Source of the DNA: Pseudobutyrivibrio ruminis
GTDB lineage: Bacteria > Bacillota > Clostridia > Lachnospirales > Lachnospiraceae
Assembly (NCBI GenBank): GCA_015057315.1
Contig: SVER01000004.1
Coordinates: 90,100 to 154,099 of the forward strand
DNA length: 64,000 bases
Direction: 5' to 3'
Positions within the stretch are counted from its first letter, which is position 1, and every line of letters begins with the position of its first letter. The notes under the pieces were generated by a model, which was given only the letters and a program-made list of their open reading frames with translations, did no database searches and was not told the DNA's origin. Of this stretch, positions 35,141-43,743 are shown one piece after another. A program made the position numbers and the translations under genes.

Positions 35141-36061
35141 CTACTGTGCCATCTGGCTTTCTTTTGTATCAGATGTTACTGCTTTAATCTTTGCAGCCTT
35201 GCCGGCATATACACCTGCTGGCTTAATCTTATCAAGTACGATACCTACTAAGTATACAATAACTGCACCGACGATAGCTTCGATAACACCGTTGAAGCTG
35301 ATAACGCCGCCAATCATAGCCATAAGTGCATCTGGTTCTACCCCAACTGCCTCGGCGTATGGATATTTATAGAATGCATAAATGCTTCCCATAACAAGAA
35401 GTGTGTTAGTCATAGCACCAGCAATACCTGCTGTGATAAATCCAAGTGCCTTAGCATCCTTGTTCATGAAAAGATATTCAATACCTGCAAAAGCTGCAAT
35501 GCCTACGATGATTCCAATTACTCTTGCAACTGTAACAGACATTCCAAGTACTTCCTGTGCAATCATTCTGTTAAAGAATGCGAATACACCAAAGCCAAGG
35601 ATGAATGAAATTACTGCATTGATAACTGAACCGTAAACAAGCTTCTTGTCAGAACCGATTGCCTTCTTAATACCAACATATACAAAATAAGGTACTACAC
35701 CGATAAGAATTCTAGGTACAACAGCGATGAATGTGCTCTTTAAAACTAGTAAAACAGCTGCTCCTACTGTATCGTGTGGAAGCATTGAAAGTGCAGCGAC
35801 TGGTGAGAATACGAATGCTGAAAGTGATGCTGCTCCAAGTGAGCTCTTAATTAAGCTGGTAAGTCCAAACACACCTCCAAGGAATCCGCCCTTCTTTGGT
35901 CCTAAGAATAATGAACCAATGATAACTGGAATATGAAGTGTGGTTGCATTAATAACTACAAGTGGAATAAATCCGAGTGGTGTTGATGCCATTACTACGA
36001 TAATGGCTACGAATAACGCTGTGAGCACAAGCTCATAGGTCTTAGAATTGTTGCTTTGCAT
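35141..36061 (-). CDS. ECF transporter S component, probably pantothenate (PanT-like)
   Basis: The 306-residue integral membrane protein has an N-terminal Ser/Asn stretch and six or more helices. Its early part (LVLTALFVAIIVVMASTPLGFIPLVVINATTLHIPVIIGSLFLGPKKGGFLGGVFGL) is the pattern of ECF-type vitamin S components, which bind substrate and recruit a shared energizing module. Position next to coaBC suggests pantothenate. It is longer than the ~190 residues of a minimal S component because of extra C-terminal helices. A structured leader of about 100 nt precedes it. The start has AAGGAGGAAATTT. Confidence 0.78.
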   Translation of the reverse strand: MQSNNSKTYELVLTALFVAIIVVMASTPLGFIPLVVINATTLHIPVIIGSLFLGPKKGGFLGGVFGLTSLIKSSLGAASLSAFVFSPVAALSMLPHDTVGAAVLLVLKSTFIAVVPRILIGVVPYFVYVGIKKAIGSDKKLVYGSVINAVISFILGFGVFAFFNRMIAQEVLGMSVTVARVIGIIVGIAAFAGIEYLFMNKDAKALGFITAGIAGAMTNTLLVMGSIYAFYKYPYAEAVGVEPDALMAMIGGVISFNGVIEAIVGAVIVYLVGIVLDKIKPAGVYAGKAAKIKAVTSDTKESQMAQ

Positions 36062-36115
36062 AAATTTCCTCCTTTTGGTAGAAGCCTATTAACTGGTCTC
36101 CTCCTAGTACACTAT

Positions 36116-36207
36116 GCGTAAGCGCAATGAAGAACTGCATTTAAGATTGCCTATCGGCAATGGGCAGTTCTGGGCAGGCAATTTCAAGCTAAGGCTCGAA
36201 ATTACCT
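36116..36207 (-). ncRNA. structured 5' leader of the putative pantothenate transporter gene
   Basis: Two stable hairpins are visible on the minus strand: AGGTAATTTC/GAAATTGCCT (36176-36207), and AGAACTGC/GCAGTTCT enclosing ATTGCC-GATA-GGCAAT (36131-36171). A smaller TGCG/CGCA hairpin lies at about 36116-36126. The gene starts about 70 nt downstream. A riboswitch or other cis-regulatory RNA is possible; no known class was matched. Confidence 0.5.
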
Positions 36208-36364
36208 ACATATAACAGCCATATCATTCTATCATCTTATTTATCGGATGGCAATAAAAACCACATTATAGCCTTTATTTAGAAAGATTTTATAATTTTT
36301 TATTAGTAATAATGAGATACAAATACTATACTTATAGAAAAGGAAAATGTAGGAGGATAAAGAC

Positions 36365-37069
36365 ATGTATTATGGTTACGGGTACTATTATGACCCAACA
36401 ATAATTCTGGTTATTATCGGCGCAATCATTAGTGGTATTGCCTCAATGAATGTGCAAAGAACTTATAAAAAATATAGTAAGGTAAGAAATTACAGAGGAC
36501 TTACATCTAACCAGGTGGCAGAGCATATTCTTCATGCTGCCGGCATATACGATGTAAGAATCGAAAGAATCAGAGGTAATCTGACAGACCATTATTCACC
36601 AAAGGAAAAGGTGCTTCGTTTATCAGATGCAGTTTACGGACAGACCAGCGTTGCAGCTTTAGGTGTTGCAGCTCACGAATGTGGCCACGCTATCCAGCAT
36701 CAGCAGGGTTATGCACCGCTTAAGCTTCGCTCAGCTTCTGTGCCACTTGCAAATATTGGTTCATGGATTTCATGGCCAGTGATTCTTATTGGTCTTTTAA
36801 TTGGATACACTCCCCTTGCAGAGGCTGGTGTGTTCCTGTTTACATTTGTTGTTGCCTTCCAGCTTATTACTCTTCCTGTAGAGTTTGATGCTAGTGCAAG
36901 AGCCCTTAGAATCCTTGACCAGGACCATATACTTGAAGGCGATGAGCATGCAGGTGCTACAAAGGTATTAAAGGCCGCAGCCCTTACCTATGTAGCAGCA
37001 TTGTTTGCAACAATCTTACAGTTACTTCGTTTAGTTATGATTGTCAGTGGTAGCCGCAGAAGAGATTAA
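36365..37069 (+). CDS. YugP-like zinc metallopeptidase (membrane)
   Basis: The 234-residue protein has a membrane helix near residues 12-30, the zinc motif HECGH at 104-108 (AAHECGHAIQHQQGYAPLKLR) and two or three further hydrophobic segments. The family (neutral zinc metallopeptidase, YugP) is widely conserved in Firmicutes. The start follows a good AGGAGG. It converges with dus and their 3' ends overlap by 39 bp. The substrate is not known. Confidence 0.9.
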   Translation: MYYGYGYYYDPTIILVIIGAIISGIASMNVQRTYKKYSKVRNYRGLTSNQVAEHILHAAGIYDVRIERIRGNLTDHYSPKEKVLRLSDAVYGQTSVAALGVAAHECGHAIQHQQGYAPLKLRSASVPLANIGSWISWPVILIGLLIGYTPLAEAGVFLFTFVVAFQLITLPVEFDASARALRILDQDHILEGDEHAGATKVLKAAALTYVAALFATILQLLRLVMIVSGSRRRD

Positions 37070-38005
37070 CTGATTCATGTAATCGCGATATTCAATAATA
37101 CGATTTGCTTTTCTTAGCTTTTTGATAAGCTTTTCCTCATTAGGGAAATTGCCCTGCCAGAAGCTTAGGAATTCCTTCATGCGATGAAGTACAGGCTTCT
37201 CACCTGAAAGGACTTCAGTGTACTGGCTAAGTAAATCGTCGTGGAACTTTTTAAATAATACAAGGTCTAGCTTGATGTCATCAGCATCGGCTAGGCCTTT
37301 TTTGTATCCTATCGCCAAGCTTGGATTTGCTATCAGGCCGCGACCTATCATTACAGCATTTAGATTATCGTATTTACGAAATGTATCATTAATACCTTCG
37401 ATAGTAGTAACATCTCCGTTAAACACTAGTGGTGCCTTGCTGTGTTCTACCGCATACTCAAAGAATTCTGGCCTGATTGGTTCTTTGTAAAAATCCGTCT
37501 GAATTCTAGGGTGAATAGTTAGCTCGCTAATTGGATATTTATTATAGATGTCTAAAATCTCGTAAAACTCTTCAGGCTCGCTTTTACCAAGTCTTGTCTT
37601 TATAGAGATTTCCACACCTGAAGGAAGACCTTCAAACACTTCATAAAGCAATTTATCTAATTCCTCAGGATAGAATAGCAATCCAGAGCCCTTTTTCTTA
37701 GCTACAACAGTGCCACTAGGGCAGCCTAAGTTATAGTTTATTTCTTTATATCCTAGAGCTGCCATTTCCTTTACTGCCCACAGGAAGTGCTCACTTTTGT
37801 TTGTGAGAATCTGTGGCACTGTTTTGCTTATATCATTCTTTTCTGGATCAATATCCTTAAAATCTCTAGTTGTAAATTTAAAAGTAGAGTTTGGCGAAAT
37901 AAAGGGCGTGAAATATTTATCCACGCCCCCATAATATCTTTCAAATGTATTTCTATATATGCTATCTGTCACGCCTTCAAGTGGCGCAAGGTAAATTTTA
38001 TTCAT
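37031..38005 (-). CDS. dus: tRNA-dihydrouridine synthase
   Basis: Dus reduces uridines in the D-loop of tRNA with FMN and NADPH. The 324-residue protein begins APLEGVTDSIYRNTFERYYGGVDKYFTPF, carries the catalytic cysteine motif NYNLGCPSGTVVAKKKGSGL (near residue 100) and the FMN-binding pieces SIKTRLG, TIHPRIQ and PLVFNGDV. The start at 38005 has GGAG 10 bp ahead; an upstream start would overlap the HEPN gene. It begins 8 bp after that gene's stop. Its last codons overlap the end of the metallopeptidase gene on the other strand. Confidence 0.94.
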   Translation of the reverse strand: MNKIYLAPLEGVTDSIYRNTFERYYGGVDKYFTPFISPNSTFKFTTRDFKDIDPEKNDISKTVPQILTNKSEHFLWAVKEMAALGYKEINYNLGCPSGTVVAKKKGSGLLFYPEELDKLLYEVFEGLPSGVEISIKTRLGKSEPEEFYEILDIYNKYPISELTIHPRIQTDFYKEPIRPEFFEYAVEHSKAPLVFNGDVTTIEGINDTFRKYDNLNAVMIGRGLIANPSLAIGYKKGLADADDIKLDLVLFKKFHDDLLSQYTEVLSGEKPVLHRMKEFLSFWQGNFPNEEKLIKKLRKANRIIEYRDYMNQLISSAATTDNHN

Positions 38006-38012
38006 TAATGCT

Positions 38013-38420
38013 TTACTCCTTGGTGTAATACTGCTCCACATCGCGAACCATGGTTTCTAATAGAACGTAATAATCTCCAACTATATCTTCAAAATATCTT
38101 AGAGCAACCTGACCATCATAATCATGTGCAAGAGTATTTCTTACTCTAAGCATATCCATCCATCTATCATCTTTAATAAGCCCCACTGAATATGCTGATT
38201 TTAAAGTTTCTCTTGGGGAACCTGCAGCAAAATCTGTTAAACCGAATTCATTTGTCACTAATTCTTTTAAAACCTTCCATGCAAGATCGAAAGTTAAATT
38301 GTAATTTTGAACTGTGGCAGGAAGTACAAATTTATCATAAATATTTGCATCTCTTGATTCTTTAAGATTTGCAAGACTCTTACATAAGCTTTTATATCTA
38401 TTAAAATATTTGCTTTCCAT
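38013..38420 (-). CDS. HEPN-like nucleotidyltransferase substrate-binding protein (HI0074 type)
   Basis: The 135-residue all-helical protein resembles the HI0074/HEPN partner of minimal nucleotidyltransferases. It has the expected R-x4-H motif (VRNTLAHDYDG). It overlaps the upstream MNT gene by 20 bp, the usual arrangement. Such MNT/HEPN pairs act as toxin-antitoxin modules in several bacteria, with the MNT protein modifying the HEPN protein. It is read into dus. Confidence 0.88.
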   Translation of the reverse strand: MESKYFNRYKSLCKSLANLKESRDANIYDKFVLPATVQNYNLTFDLAWKVLKELVTNEFGLTDFAAGSPRETLKSAYSVGLIKDDRWMDMLRVRNTLAHDYDGQVALRYFEDIVGDYYVLLETMVRDVEQYYTKE

Positions 38421-38688
38421 ATTTATCCATATCCTCTCTCAGTTCCTCACTACATACTTCGTCATAATTAAAAATATCGATTTTGCGTAATGTAGGAATA
38501 CTTTGTACCTCTTCTTCAAATGAATCGATATCGTCACAGCCATGTATTATGAAATCAATATCGCTATATTCAGTTGCTGTGCCATTTGCAAATGAACCAA
38601 ATAAATCAAGTCTTTTTACATTGTACTTATGTGCAATCTTTGTGACTTGCTCTATTATATCTTCTATAGGCATGGTCTGTATTTCCAT
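38401..38688 (-). CDS. minimal nucleotidyltransferase (MNT, HI0073 type)
   Basis: This 95-residue protein has the nucleotidyltransferase signature GSFANGTATEYSDIDFIIHG, with the two catalytic aspartates in SDIDF. It lacks other domains, as expected for the MNT group. The start has GGAGGGATATTC. It is first in the unit MNT-HEPN-dus. It may be the antitoxin of the HEPN protein. Confidence 0.88.
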   Translation of the reverse strand: MEIQTMPIEDIIEQVTKIAHKYNVKRLDLFGSFANGTATEYSDIDFIIHGCDDIDSFEEEVQSIPTLRKIDIFNYDEVCSEELREDMDKYGKQIF

Positions 38689-38729
38689 GAATATCCCTCC
38701 GTAATATGGATATTATACCATTAAAAATA

Positions 38730-38753
38730 GGGACTGCAACAATTGGCAGTCCC
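38730..38753 (-). terminator. terminator after ptsI
   Basis: GGGACTGC pairs with GCAGTCCC around AACAATTG, with TATTTTTAA following on the minus strand. It is 26 bp past the ptsI stop. Confidence 0.85.
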
Positions 38754-38778
38754 ATAAAAATGACAAATCACTATATAT

Positions 38779-40482
38779 TTATTTTGCCTCTGCTTTGAGA
38801 AGCTCAACAATTTCCTTTTCTGTAGTAAAGCTAAGTACCTTTGCTGCAAGAGCATCAGCCTCTTCCTTAGACCACTTAGAAATGATTGAACGTGCTGTAA
38901 GCACAAGCACTGGGTTAACACTATACTCGTTAAGACCGAAAGAAATCAACAGTGGAATCATAAGTGGATCTGCTGCTGCCTCACCACACATACCAACTGT
39001 GATACCAGCCTTGTTACCAGCTTCGATGATGTTCTTGATTGAACGAAGAACTGCTGGCTGGAATGCTGAGTAAAGGTAAGCAACATTAGCATTTCCTCTA
39101 TCAACACTCATTGTGTACTGTGTTAAATCGTTAGTTCCGATTGAGAAGAAATCTGCTTCCTTAGCAAGCATATCTGCGATAAGAGATGCTGCTGCAGTTT
39201 CAACCATGCAACCAACCTCAATATTTTCATCGAAGGCTACGCCTTCTGCCTTAAGTTCATTCTTGCATTCTTCAACTAATGCCTTTACAGCGCGTACCTC
39301 TTCTACGCATGTAACGAGAGGAATCATAATCTTAACCTTACCAAATGCACTGGCTCTTAAGATTCCTCTAAGCTGCATCTTATATGTATCAGAATTGCTT
39401 AAGCAATATCTAACTGCTCTATATCCTAAGAATGGATTCTCTTCCTTCTCAAGACCAAGGTAAGGGATGTCCTTATCGCCACCGATATCAAGTGTACGGA
39501 TAATAACTGTCTTACCCTTCATTGTCTCAACAGCTTCCTTGTAAGCTTCGAACTGCTCATCCTCTGTTGGAAGATGTGGTCTATCCATAAACAAGAACTC
39601 TGAACGGAATAATCCGATGCCTTCGCCGTCGCACTCAACAGCCTTCTTAGCATCCTTAGGTGTACCGATGTTACAGAAAAGCTCTACCTCTGTACCATCA
39701 GCTGTAACTGTCTTCTTACCAAGGAAGTTCTTAAGCTCAGCCTGAGCCTTAACGAACTCCTCACGCTTAATAACATACTTAGAGATAACATCTCCATCAG
39801 GATTGATGTAAACATCACCTTCTGTACCATCAACAATAGCTGTATCCTTATCGTGAACAAGCTCTGTGATATTTGGTACTGAAAGAACTGCAGGAATCTC
39901 AAGTGCACGTGCTAAGATTGCAGAGTGAGATGTCTTACCACCTACCTCTGTAATGATACCTACAACATTATCCTTTACAATCTGTGAAGTCATAGATGGT
40001 GTAAGGTCATGTGCAACTAAAACAGTTCCAGGTGCAACCTTGCTGATATCAACATCTTCAATGCCAAGTAAAAGCTTAAGTAAGCTGATCTTGATGTCGG
40101 AGATATCAGATGCACGCTGACGCATCATATCATCCTCCATCTTAGAAAACATTCCGATGAACATATCGCAAACAGCAGTAACGGCTGCCTCTGCACACTG
40201 GCCTGCCTCAATCATCTTTGTCATTTCCCCTGCCATAGTAGGGTCAGCAATCATTGCAAGATGACCTTCCATGATTTCAGCTTCCTTAGGACCGATGTTC
40301 TTTCTGATATTTTCAGCCATAGCAGCTGTCTCGGATTTAAATGTATCAATTGCTGAATTAAATCTAGCCTTTTCAGCTTCTGTGTCGTCAATATGCTTTG
40401 ACTCAAATGAAAGATCGTGCTCTACGATAAGGCAGATACTTCCTATTCCAATTCCCCTAGATGCTTCTATGCCTTTGTACAT
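38779..40482 (-). CDS. ptsI: PTS enzyme I
   Basis: Enzyme I transfers phosphate from phosphoenolpyruvate to HPr. The 567-residue protein has the phosphohistidine motif GGKTSHSAILAR (His186) and the PEP-binding end SVDRGNANVAYL and VGMCGEAAADP, whose Cys is catalytic. Length and motif order are standard. It lies 4 bp after the HPr gene, the conserved ptsH-ptsI operon, ended by a terminator. It supplies phosphate to both the glucose and fructose EIIs of this window. The start has TTAGGAGACTAAAAAT. Confidence 0.97.
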   Translation of the reverse strand: MYKGIEASRGIGIGSICLIVEHDLSFESKHIDDTEAEKARFNSAIDTFKSETAAMAENIRKNIGPKEAEIMEGHLAMIADPTMAGEMTKMIEAGQCAEAAVTAVCDMFIGMFSKMEDDMMRQRASDISDIKISLLKLLLGIEDVDISKVAPGTVLVAHDLTPSMTSQIVKDNVVGIITEVGGKTSHSAILARALEIPAVLSVPNITELVHDKDTAIVDGTEGDVYINPDGDVISKYVIKREEFVKAQAELKNFLGKKTVTADGTEVELFCNIGTPKDAKKAVECDGEGIGLFRSEFLFMDRPHLPTEDEQFEAYKEAVETMKGKTVIIRTLDIGGDKDIPYLGLEKEENPFLGYRAVRYCLSNSDTYKMQLRGILRASAFGKVKIMIPLVTCVEEVRAVKALVEECKNELKAEGVAFDENIEVGCMVETAAASLIADMLAKEADFFSIGTNDLTQYTMSVDRGNANVAYLYSAFQPAVLRSIKNIIEAGNKAGITVGMCGEAAADPLMIPLLISFGLNEYSVNPVLVLTARSIISKWSKEEADALAAKVLSFTTEKEIVELLKAEAK

Positions 40483-40486
40483 ATTT

Positions 40487-40750
40487 TTAGTCTCCTAATC
40501 CACTCTCAACAAGTTCAACAGCCTTTGCAAGTGCAGCCTCTTCATCAGCACCATTGCAAACGATTTCGATTTCAGCGCCGCACTTAATGCAAGCTGCCAT
40601 AAGCATCATAACGCTCTTACCATCATACTCGTTACCATTAAACTTAATCTTTACTTCTGAATCAAAAGGTGTAACTGCAGCTGAAAAAACTGTAGCTGGA
40701 CGCATGTGCATACCCTGCTCATTTGTAACTTTAACTATCTTTGAAACCAT
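40487..40750 (-). CDS. ptsH: HPr, PTS phosphocarrier
   Basis: The 87-residue HPr has the phosphohistidine loop GMHMRPATVFS (His near 15) and the serine motif GKSVMMLMAA (Ser near 46), targeted by HPr kinase for catabolite repression. It directly precedes ptsI. The leader contains a small palindrome, ACTCTGTAG/CTACAGAGT (40810-40838), that could be a regulatory hairpin or operator. A second HPr-like gene is at 166-432. The start has AAAGGAG. Confidence 0.96.
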   Translation of the reverse strand: MVSKIVKVTNEQGMHMRPATVFSAAVTPFDSEVKIKFNGNEYDGKSVMMLMAACIKCGAEIEIVCNGADEEAALAKAVELVESGLGD

Positions 40751-40809
40751 AATATAACTCCTTTCGTTTCAACAATCTGTCAAATATTATTAATCTTTTA
40801 TATCTCTAT

Positions 40810-40838
40810 ACTCTGTAGCTTCCCAGGGTCTACAGAGT
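40810..40838 (-). promoter_or_regulatory. palindrome upstream of ptsH
   Basis: ACTCTGTAG and CTACAGAGT form a 9-bp stem with an 11-nt centre between the fruA terminator and ptsH. Either an operator or a leader hairpin; no regulator is suggested by sequence. Confidence 0.35.
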
Positions 40839-40854
40839 ACAAAAACATAAAAAC

Positions 40855-40883
40855 CCATTCCGAGAGGAAAACTCTCGGAATGG
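40855..40883 (-). terminator. terminator of the fru operon
   Basis: CCATTCCGAGAG pairs with CTCTCGGAATGG around AAAAC-type loop, followed on the minus strand by GTTTTTATG. It is 20 bp past fruA. Confidence 0.9.
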
Positions 40884-40903
40884 TAATTATATAATATTTT
40901 TAA

Positions 40904-42808
40904 TTAATCTTCCACTGTTTTCTTAAGTAAGCCTAAAAGTAAGCAGCTAACTACTGAACCAACAGCAAGTGCTACAAGGTAAAGTGCCCAGTGACCAACT
41001 ACAGGGAATACGAAGATACCACCGTGTGGAGCCATAAGTGTACACTTGAATGCCATTGAAAGAGCACCAGCTACACCAGAGCCTACCATAAGTGATGGGA
41101 TTACATGAAGTGGATCTGCTGCTGCATAAGGGATAGCACCCTCTGTGATGAAGCAGAAGCCCATGATAAAGTTAACTGGACCAGCCTTTCTCTCAGCAAC
41201 TGTAAACTTCTTAGGGAAGATAAGTGTTGCAAGAGCGATTGCGATTGGAGGAACCATACCACCAACCATAACTGCTGCCATAATCATCCAGCCTACTTCG
41301 TTCTGCTCTGCAAGAGCTGCTGTACCAAATACGTATGCTGCCTTGTTAAGTGGGCCACCCATATCTGTTGCCATCATTGCGCCAAGGATAATTCCAAGTG
41401 GTACAAGTGATGTTGTTCCCATGCTAGAAAGTACACCAGAAATCCAAGCGTTAAGTGCACCAACGATTGGGTTGATTGCGCACATAACAATACCGATTAC
41501 TGTAATACCACAAAGTGGATAGATAAGTACAGGTTTAATACCTTCAAGAGACTGTGGAAGCTTATCACAAAGCTTCTCAAGCCACTTCATAAAGTAACCT
41601 GCTGCAAAACCAGCAACTAAAGCGCCAAGGAATGCTGATGGAATATCTCCACCTGGATTAGCAAATGTAGCACCGCTTGCTGCAAGAGCACCACCTACGA
41701 AACCAACTGCAAGACCTGGTCTGTCAGCGATTGACTGTGCAATGAAACCTGCAAGGATTGGAAGCATAAATCCAAATGCTGCACCACCGATTGTCTTGAA
41801 CCATGCAGCTACTGGTGTATTCATACCAAAGTTGCTAGGATCGATTGAATAATCATCAAGTAAGAATGCGATAGCGATAAGGATACCACCACCAATAACG
41901 AATGGAAGCATGTGTGATACACCATTCATTAAGTGCTTGTAAAGCTGACGTCCGATTGACTCGTTAGCGCCATCTTCTCTCTTAGTAACTGCGCCTGTAT
42001 GATGATATACAGAAGCTGTCTTAGCCTTTTCAAAAAGCTTCTCTGGCTCGTGAATTGCTTCCTTTGTAGAAGCAAGTACAACCTTCTTGCCATCAAACTG
42101 TCCCATGTCAATGTTCTTATCTACAGCAACGATAACTGCATCAGCCTCTTCAATTTCCTTTGCTGTAAGTGGATCCTTAGCTCCGCCTGAGCCGTCCTTC
42201 TCTACTCTGAATGCAATGCCAAGCTCCTTAGCCTTCTGCTCAAGAGACTCTGCTGCCATAAATGTATGAGCAATACCTGTTGGGCATGCTGTAACAGCAA
42301 CAATCTTCTTAGCGCCTGCAGCTGCTGTAGCCTGTCCGCTTGCTGCGTCCTTTTCAGCTTCCTTCTTGTCGATTAAGCTTAAAAATTCATCAACAGACTT
42401 AGCATCTACAAGTGTCTTGCAGAATGCTGGATCCATAAGAAGCTGCATAAGCTTTGCCAATACTTCAAGATGTGTGTCAGCGCCACCTTCTGGTGCTGCA
42501 ATCATGAATAATAAGTTAGATGGCTTACCATCTACTGCCTTGTAATCAACGCCATCAGGGCATGTGATAGCTACAAGACCAGCCTTAGCAACAGAAACTG
42601 ACTTGCCATGAGGAACAGCAATGCCGTTTCCAATAGCTGTGCTTCCCTTTGCCTCGCGTGCAAGAATTGCCTCCTTGAATCCTGCTACGTCCTTGAGATT
42701 GCCTACTTCATCATGAAGAGCAATGAGCTTGTCGATTGCTTCTTCTTGATTAGCCAATGCAACCTGTAGTTTGATCCCTCTAGGATCGATGAACTCTGAG
42801 ATTTTCAT
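40904..42808 (-). CDS. fruA: PTS fructose-type EIIABC
   Basis: The 634-residue enzyme takes up fructose as fructose-1-phosphate. Domain order is EIIA (residues 1-150, with HGKSVSVAKAGLVAI, its His the phosphate site), EIIB (IVAVTACPTGIAHTFMAAE, Cys in the P-loop) and EIIC with about ten helices (HLMNGVSHMLPFVIGGGILIA ... ITEGAIPYAA). It follows fruK by 11 bp in the fruR-fruK-fruA operon. The start has GGAGGGAATATA. The product feeds FruK. Confidence 0.95.
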   Translation of the reverse strand: MKISEFIDPRGIKLQVALANQEEAIDKLIALHDEVGNLKDVAGFKEAILAREAKGSTAIGNGIAVPHGKSVSVAKAGLVAITCPDGVDYKAVDGKPSNLLFMIAAPEGGADTHLEVLAKLMQLLMDPAFCKTLVDAKSVDEFLSLIDKKEAEKDAASGQATAAAGAKKIVAVTACPTGIAHTFMAAESLEQKAKELGIAFRVEKDGSGGAKDPLTAKEIEEADAVIVAVDKNIDMGQFDGKKVVLASTKEAIHEPEKLFEKAKTASVYHHTGAVTKREDGANESIGRQLYKHLMNGVSHMLPFVIGGGILIAIAFLLDDYSIDPSNFGMNTPVAAWFKTIGGAAFGFMLPILAGFIAQSIADRPGLAVGFVGGALAASGATFANPGGDIPSAFLGALVAGFAAGYFMKWLEKLCDKLPQSLEGIKPVLIYPLCGITVIGIVMCAINPIVGALNAWISGVLSSMGTTSLVPLGIILGAMMATDMGGPLNKAAYVFGTAALAEQNEVGWMIMAAVMVGGMVPPIAIALATLIFPKKFTVAERKAGPVNFIMGFCFITEGAIPYAAADPLHVIPSLMVGSGVAGALSMAFKCTLMAPHGGIFVFPVVGHWALYLVALAVGSVVSCLLLGLLKKTVED

Positions 42809-42819
42809 TATATTCCCTC

Positions 42820-43725
42820 CTACAAACCTTTATATAATTCTTCTATATCAGCGGCCTTTGCTAAACCGTCTGAGAACGCTGTTGCAGAACCGGCTGCTGT
42901 CCCCATTTTCAGAGCCGTTTCGTAATCATTTGATTTCATGTAGCCTGCCACGAAGCCTGCCACCATGGAATCGCCTGCACCAACGGAATTTCTAACCTTT
43001 CCCTTTGGAACACCAATGCGGTAACGCTTGCCACTTTCATCTACAAGCATAGCACCGTTGCCTGCCATAGAAATAAGCACGTTTCTTGCGCCCATTTCCT
43101 GAAGCTTCTTAGCTCCCTCATAAATCTCATCGTCAGTAGTAAGAATCTTACCAACGATTTCGCCAAGCTCAAAATTGTTTGGCTTTATTAAAAATGGATG
43201 ATACTTAAGCACATTTGTAAGTAAATCCTTTGTAGCATCAACAACGAATTCAATACCCTTGCCAGCTAACATAGAAAGGATTTTCTCGTAAACATCATCT
43301 GGAAGTGAATTAGGTATTGAACCTGCAAGTATAAGTACATCACCCTCCACAAGCTTTGAAAGCTTATTGTAAAGAGCTATCTGAGAATCCTCGTCAATCT
43401 TAGGTCCTTGTGCATTTATTTCTGTCTCTTCTGTGCCTTTAAGCTTTACATTGATTCTTGAAAGGCCTTCTTTTAATTCAATGAAATCTGTCTCAATGCC
43501 GGCTGCCTTAACGCCATCATTGATAGCATTACCTGTAAATCCAGCAATAAAACCTAATGCTGTACTTTTTAAACCTAGTTCTGAAAGAACCATTGAAACA
43601 TTGATTCCCTTTCCTCCGAAGTAGTACTCTTCACTTGAGGAACGGTTAGTCATACCTGGGAGTAAATCTCCATCCATACGCACAACGTAATCAATTGCAG
43701 GGTTAAAAGTAACTGTGTAAATCAT
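42820..43725 (-). CDS. fruK: 1-phosphofructokinase
   Basis: FruK converts fructose-1-phosphate to fructose-1,6-bisphosphate. The 301-residue PfkB-family protein begins MIYTVTFNPAIDYVVRMD and has the GGKGINVSMVLSELG sugar-binding motif and the C-terminal GAGDSMVAGFVAGY catalytic motif with its aspartate. Context between fruR and fruA supports the substrate. The start has GGAGGAAAGCTA. Tagatose-6-phosphate kinase is less likely given the EIIABC partner. Confidence 0.95.
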   Translation of the reverse strand: MIYTVTFNPAIDYVVRMDGDLLPGMTNRSSSEEYYFGGKGINVSMVLSELGLKSTALGFIAGFTGNAINDGVKAAGIETDFIELKEGLSRINVKLKGTEETEINAQGPKIDEDSQIALYNKLSKLVEGDVLILAGSIPNSLPDDVYEKILSMLAGKGIEFVVDATKDLLTNVLKYHPFLIKPNNFELGEIVGKILTTDDEIYEGAKKLQEMGARNVLISMAGNGAMLVDESGKRYRIGVPKGKVRNSVGAGDSMVAGFVAGYMKSNDYETALKMGTAAGSATAFSDGLAKAADIEELYKGL

Positions 43726-43743
43726 TAGCTTTCCTCCTAAATA

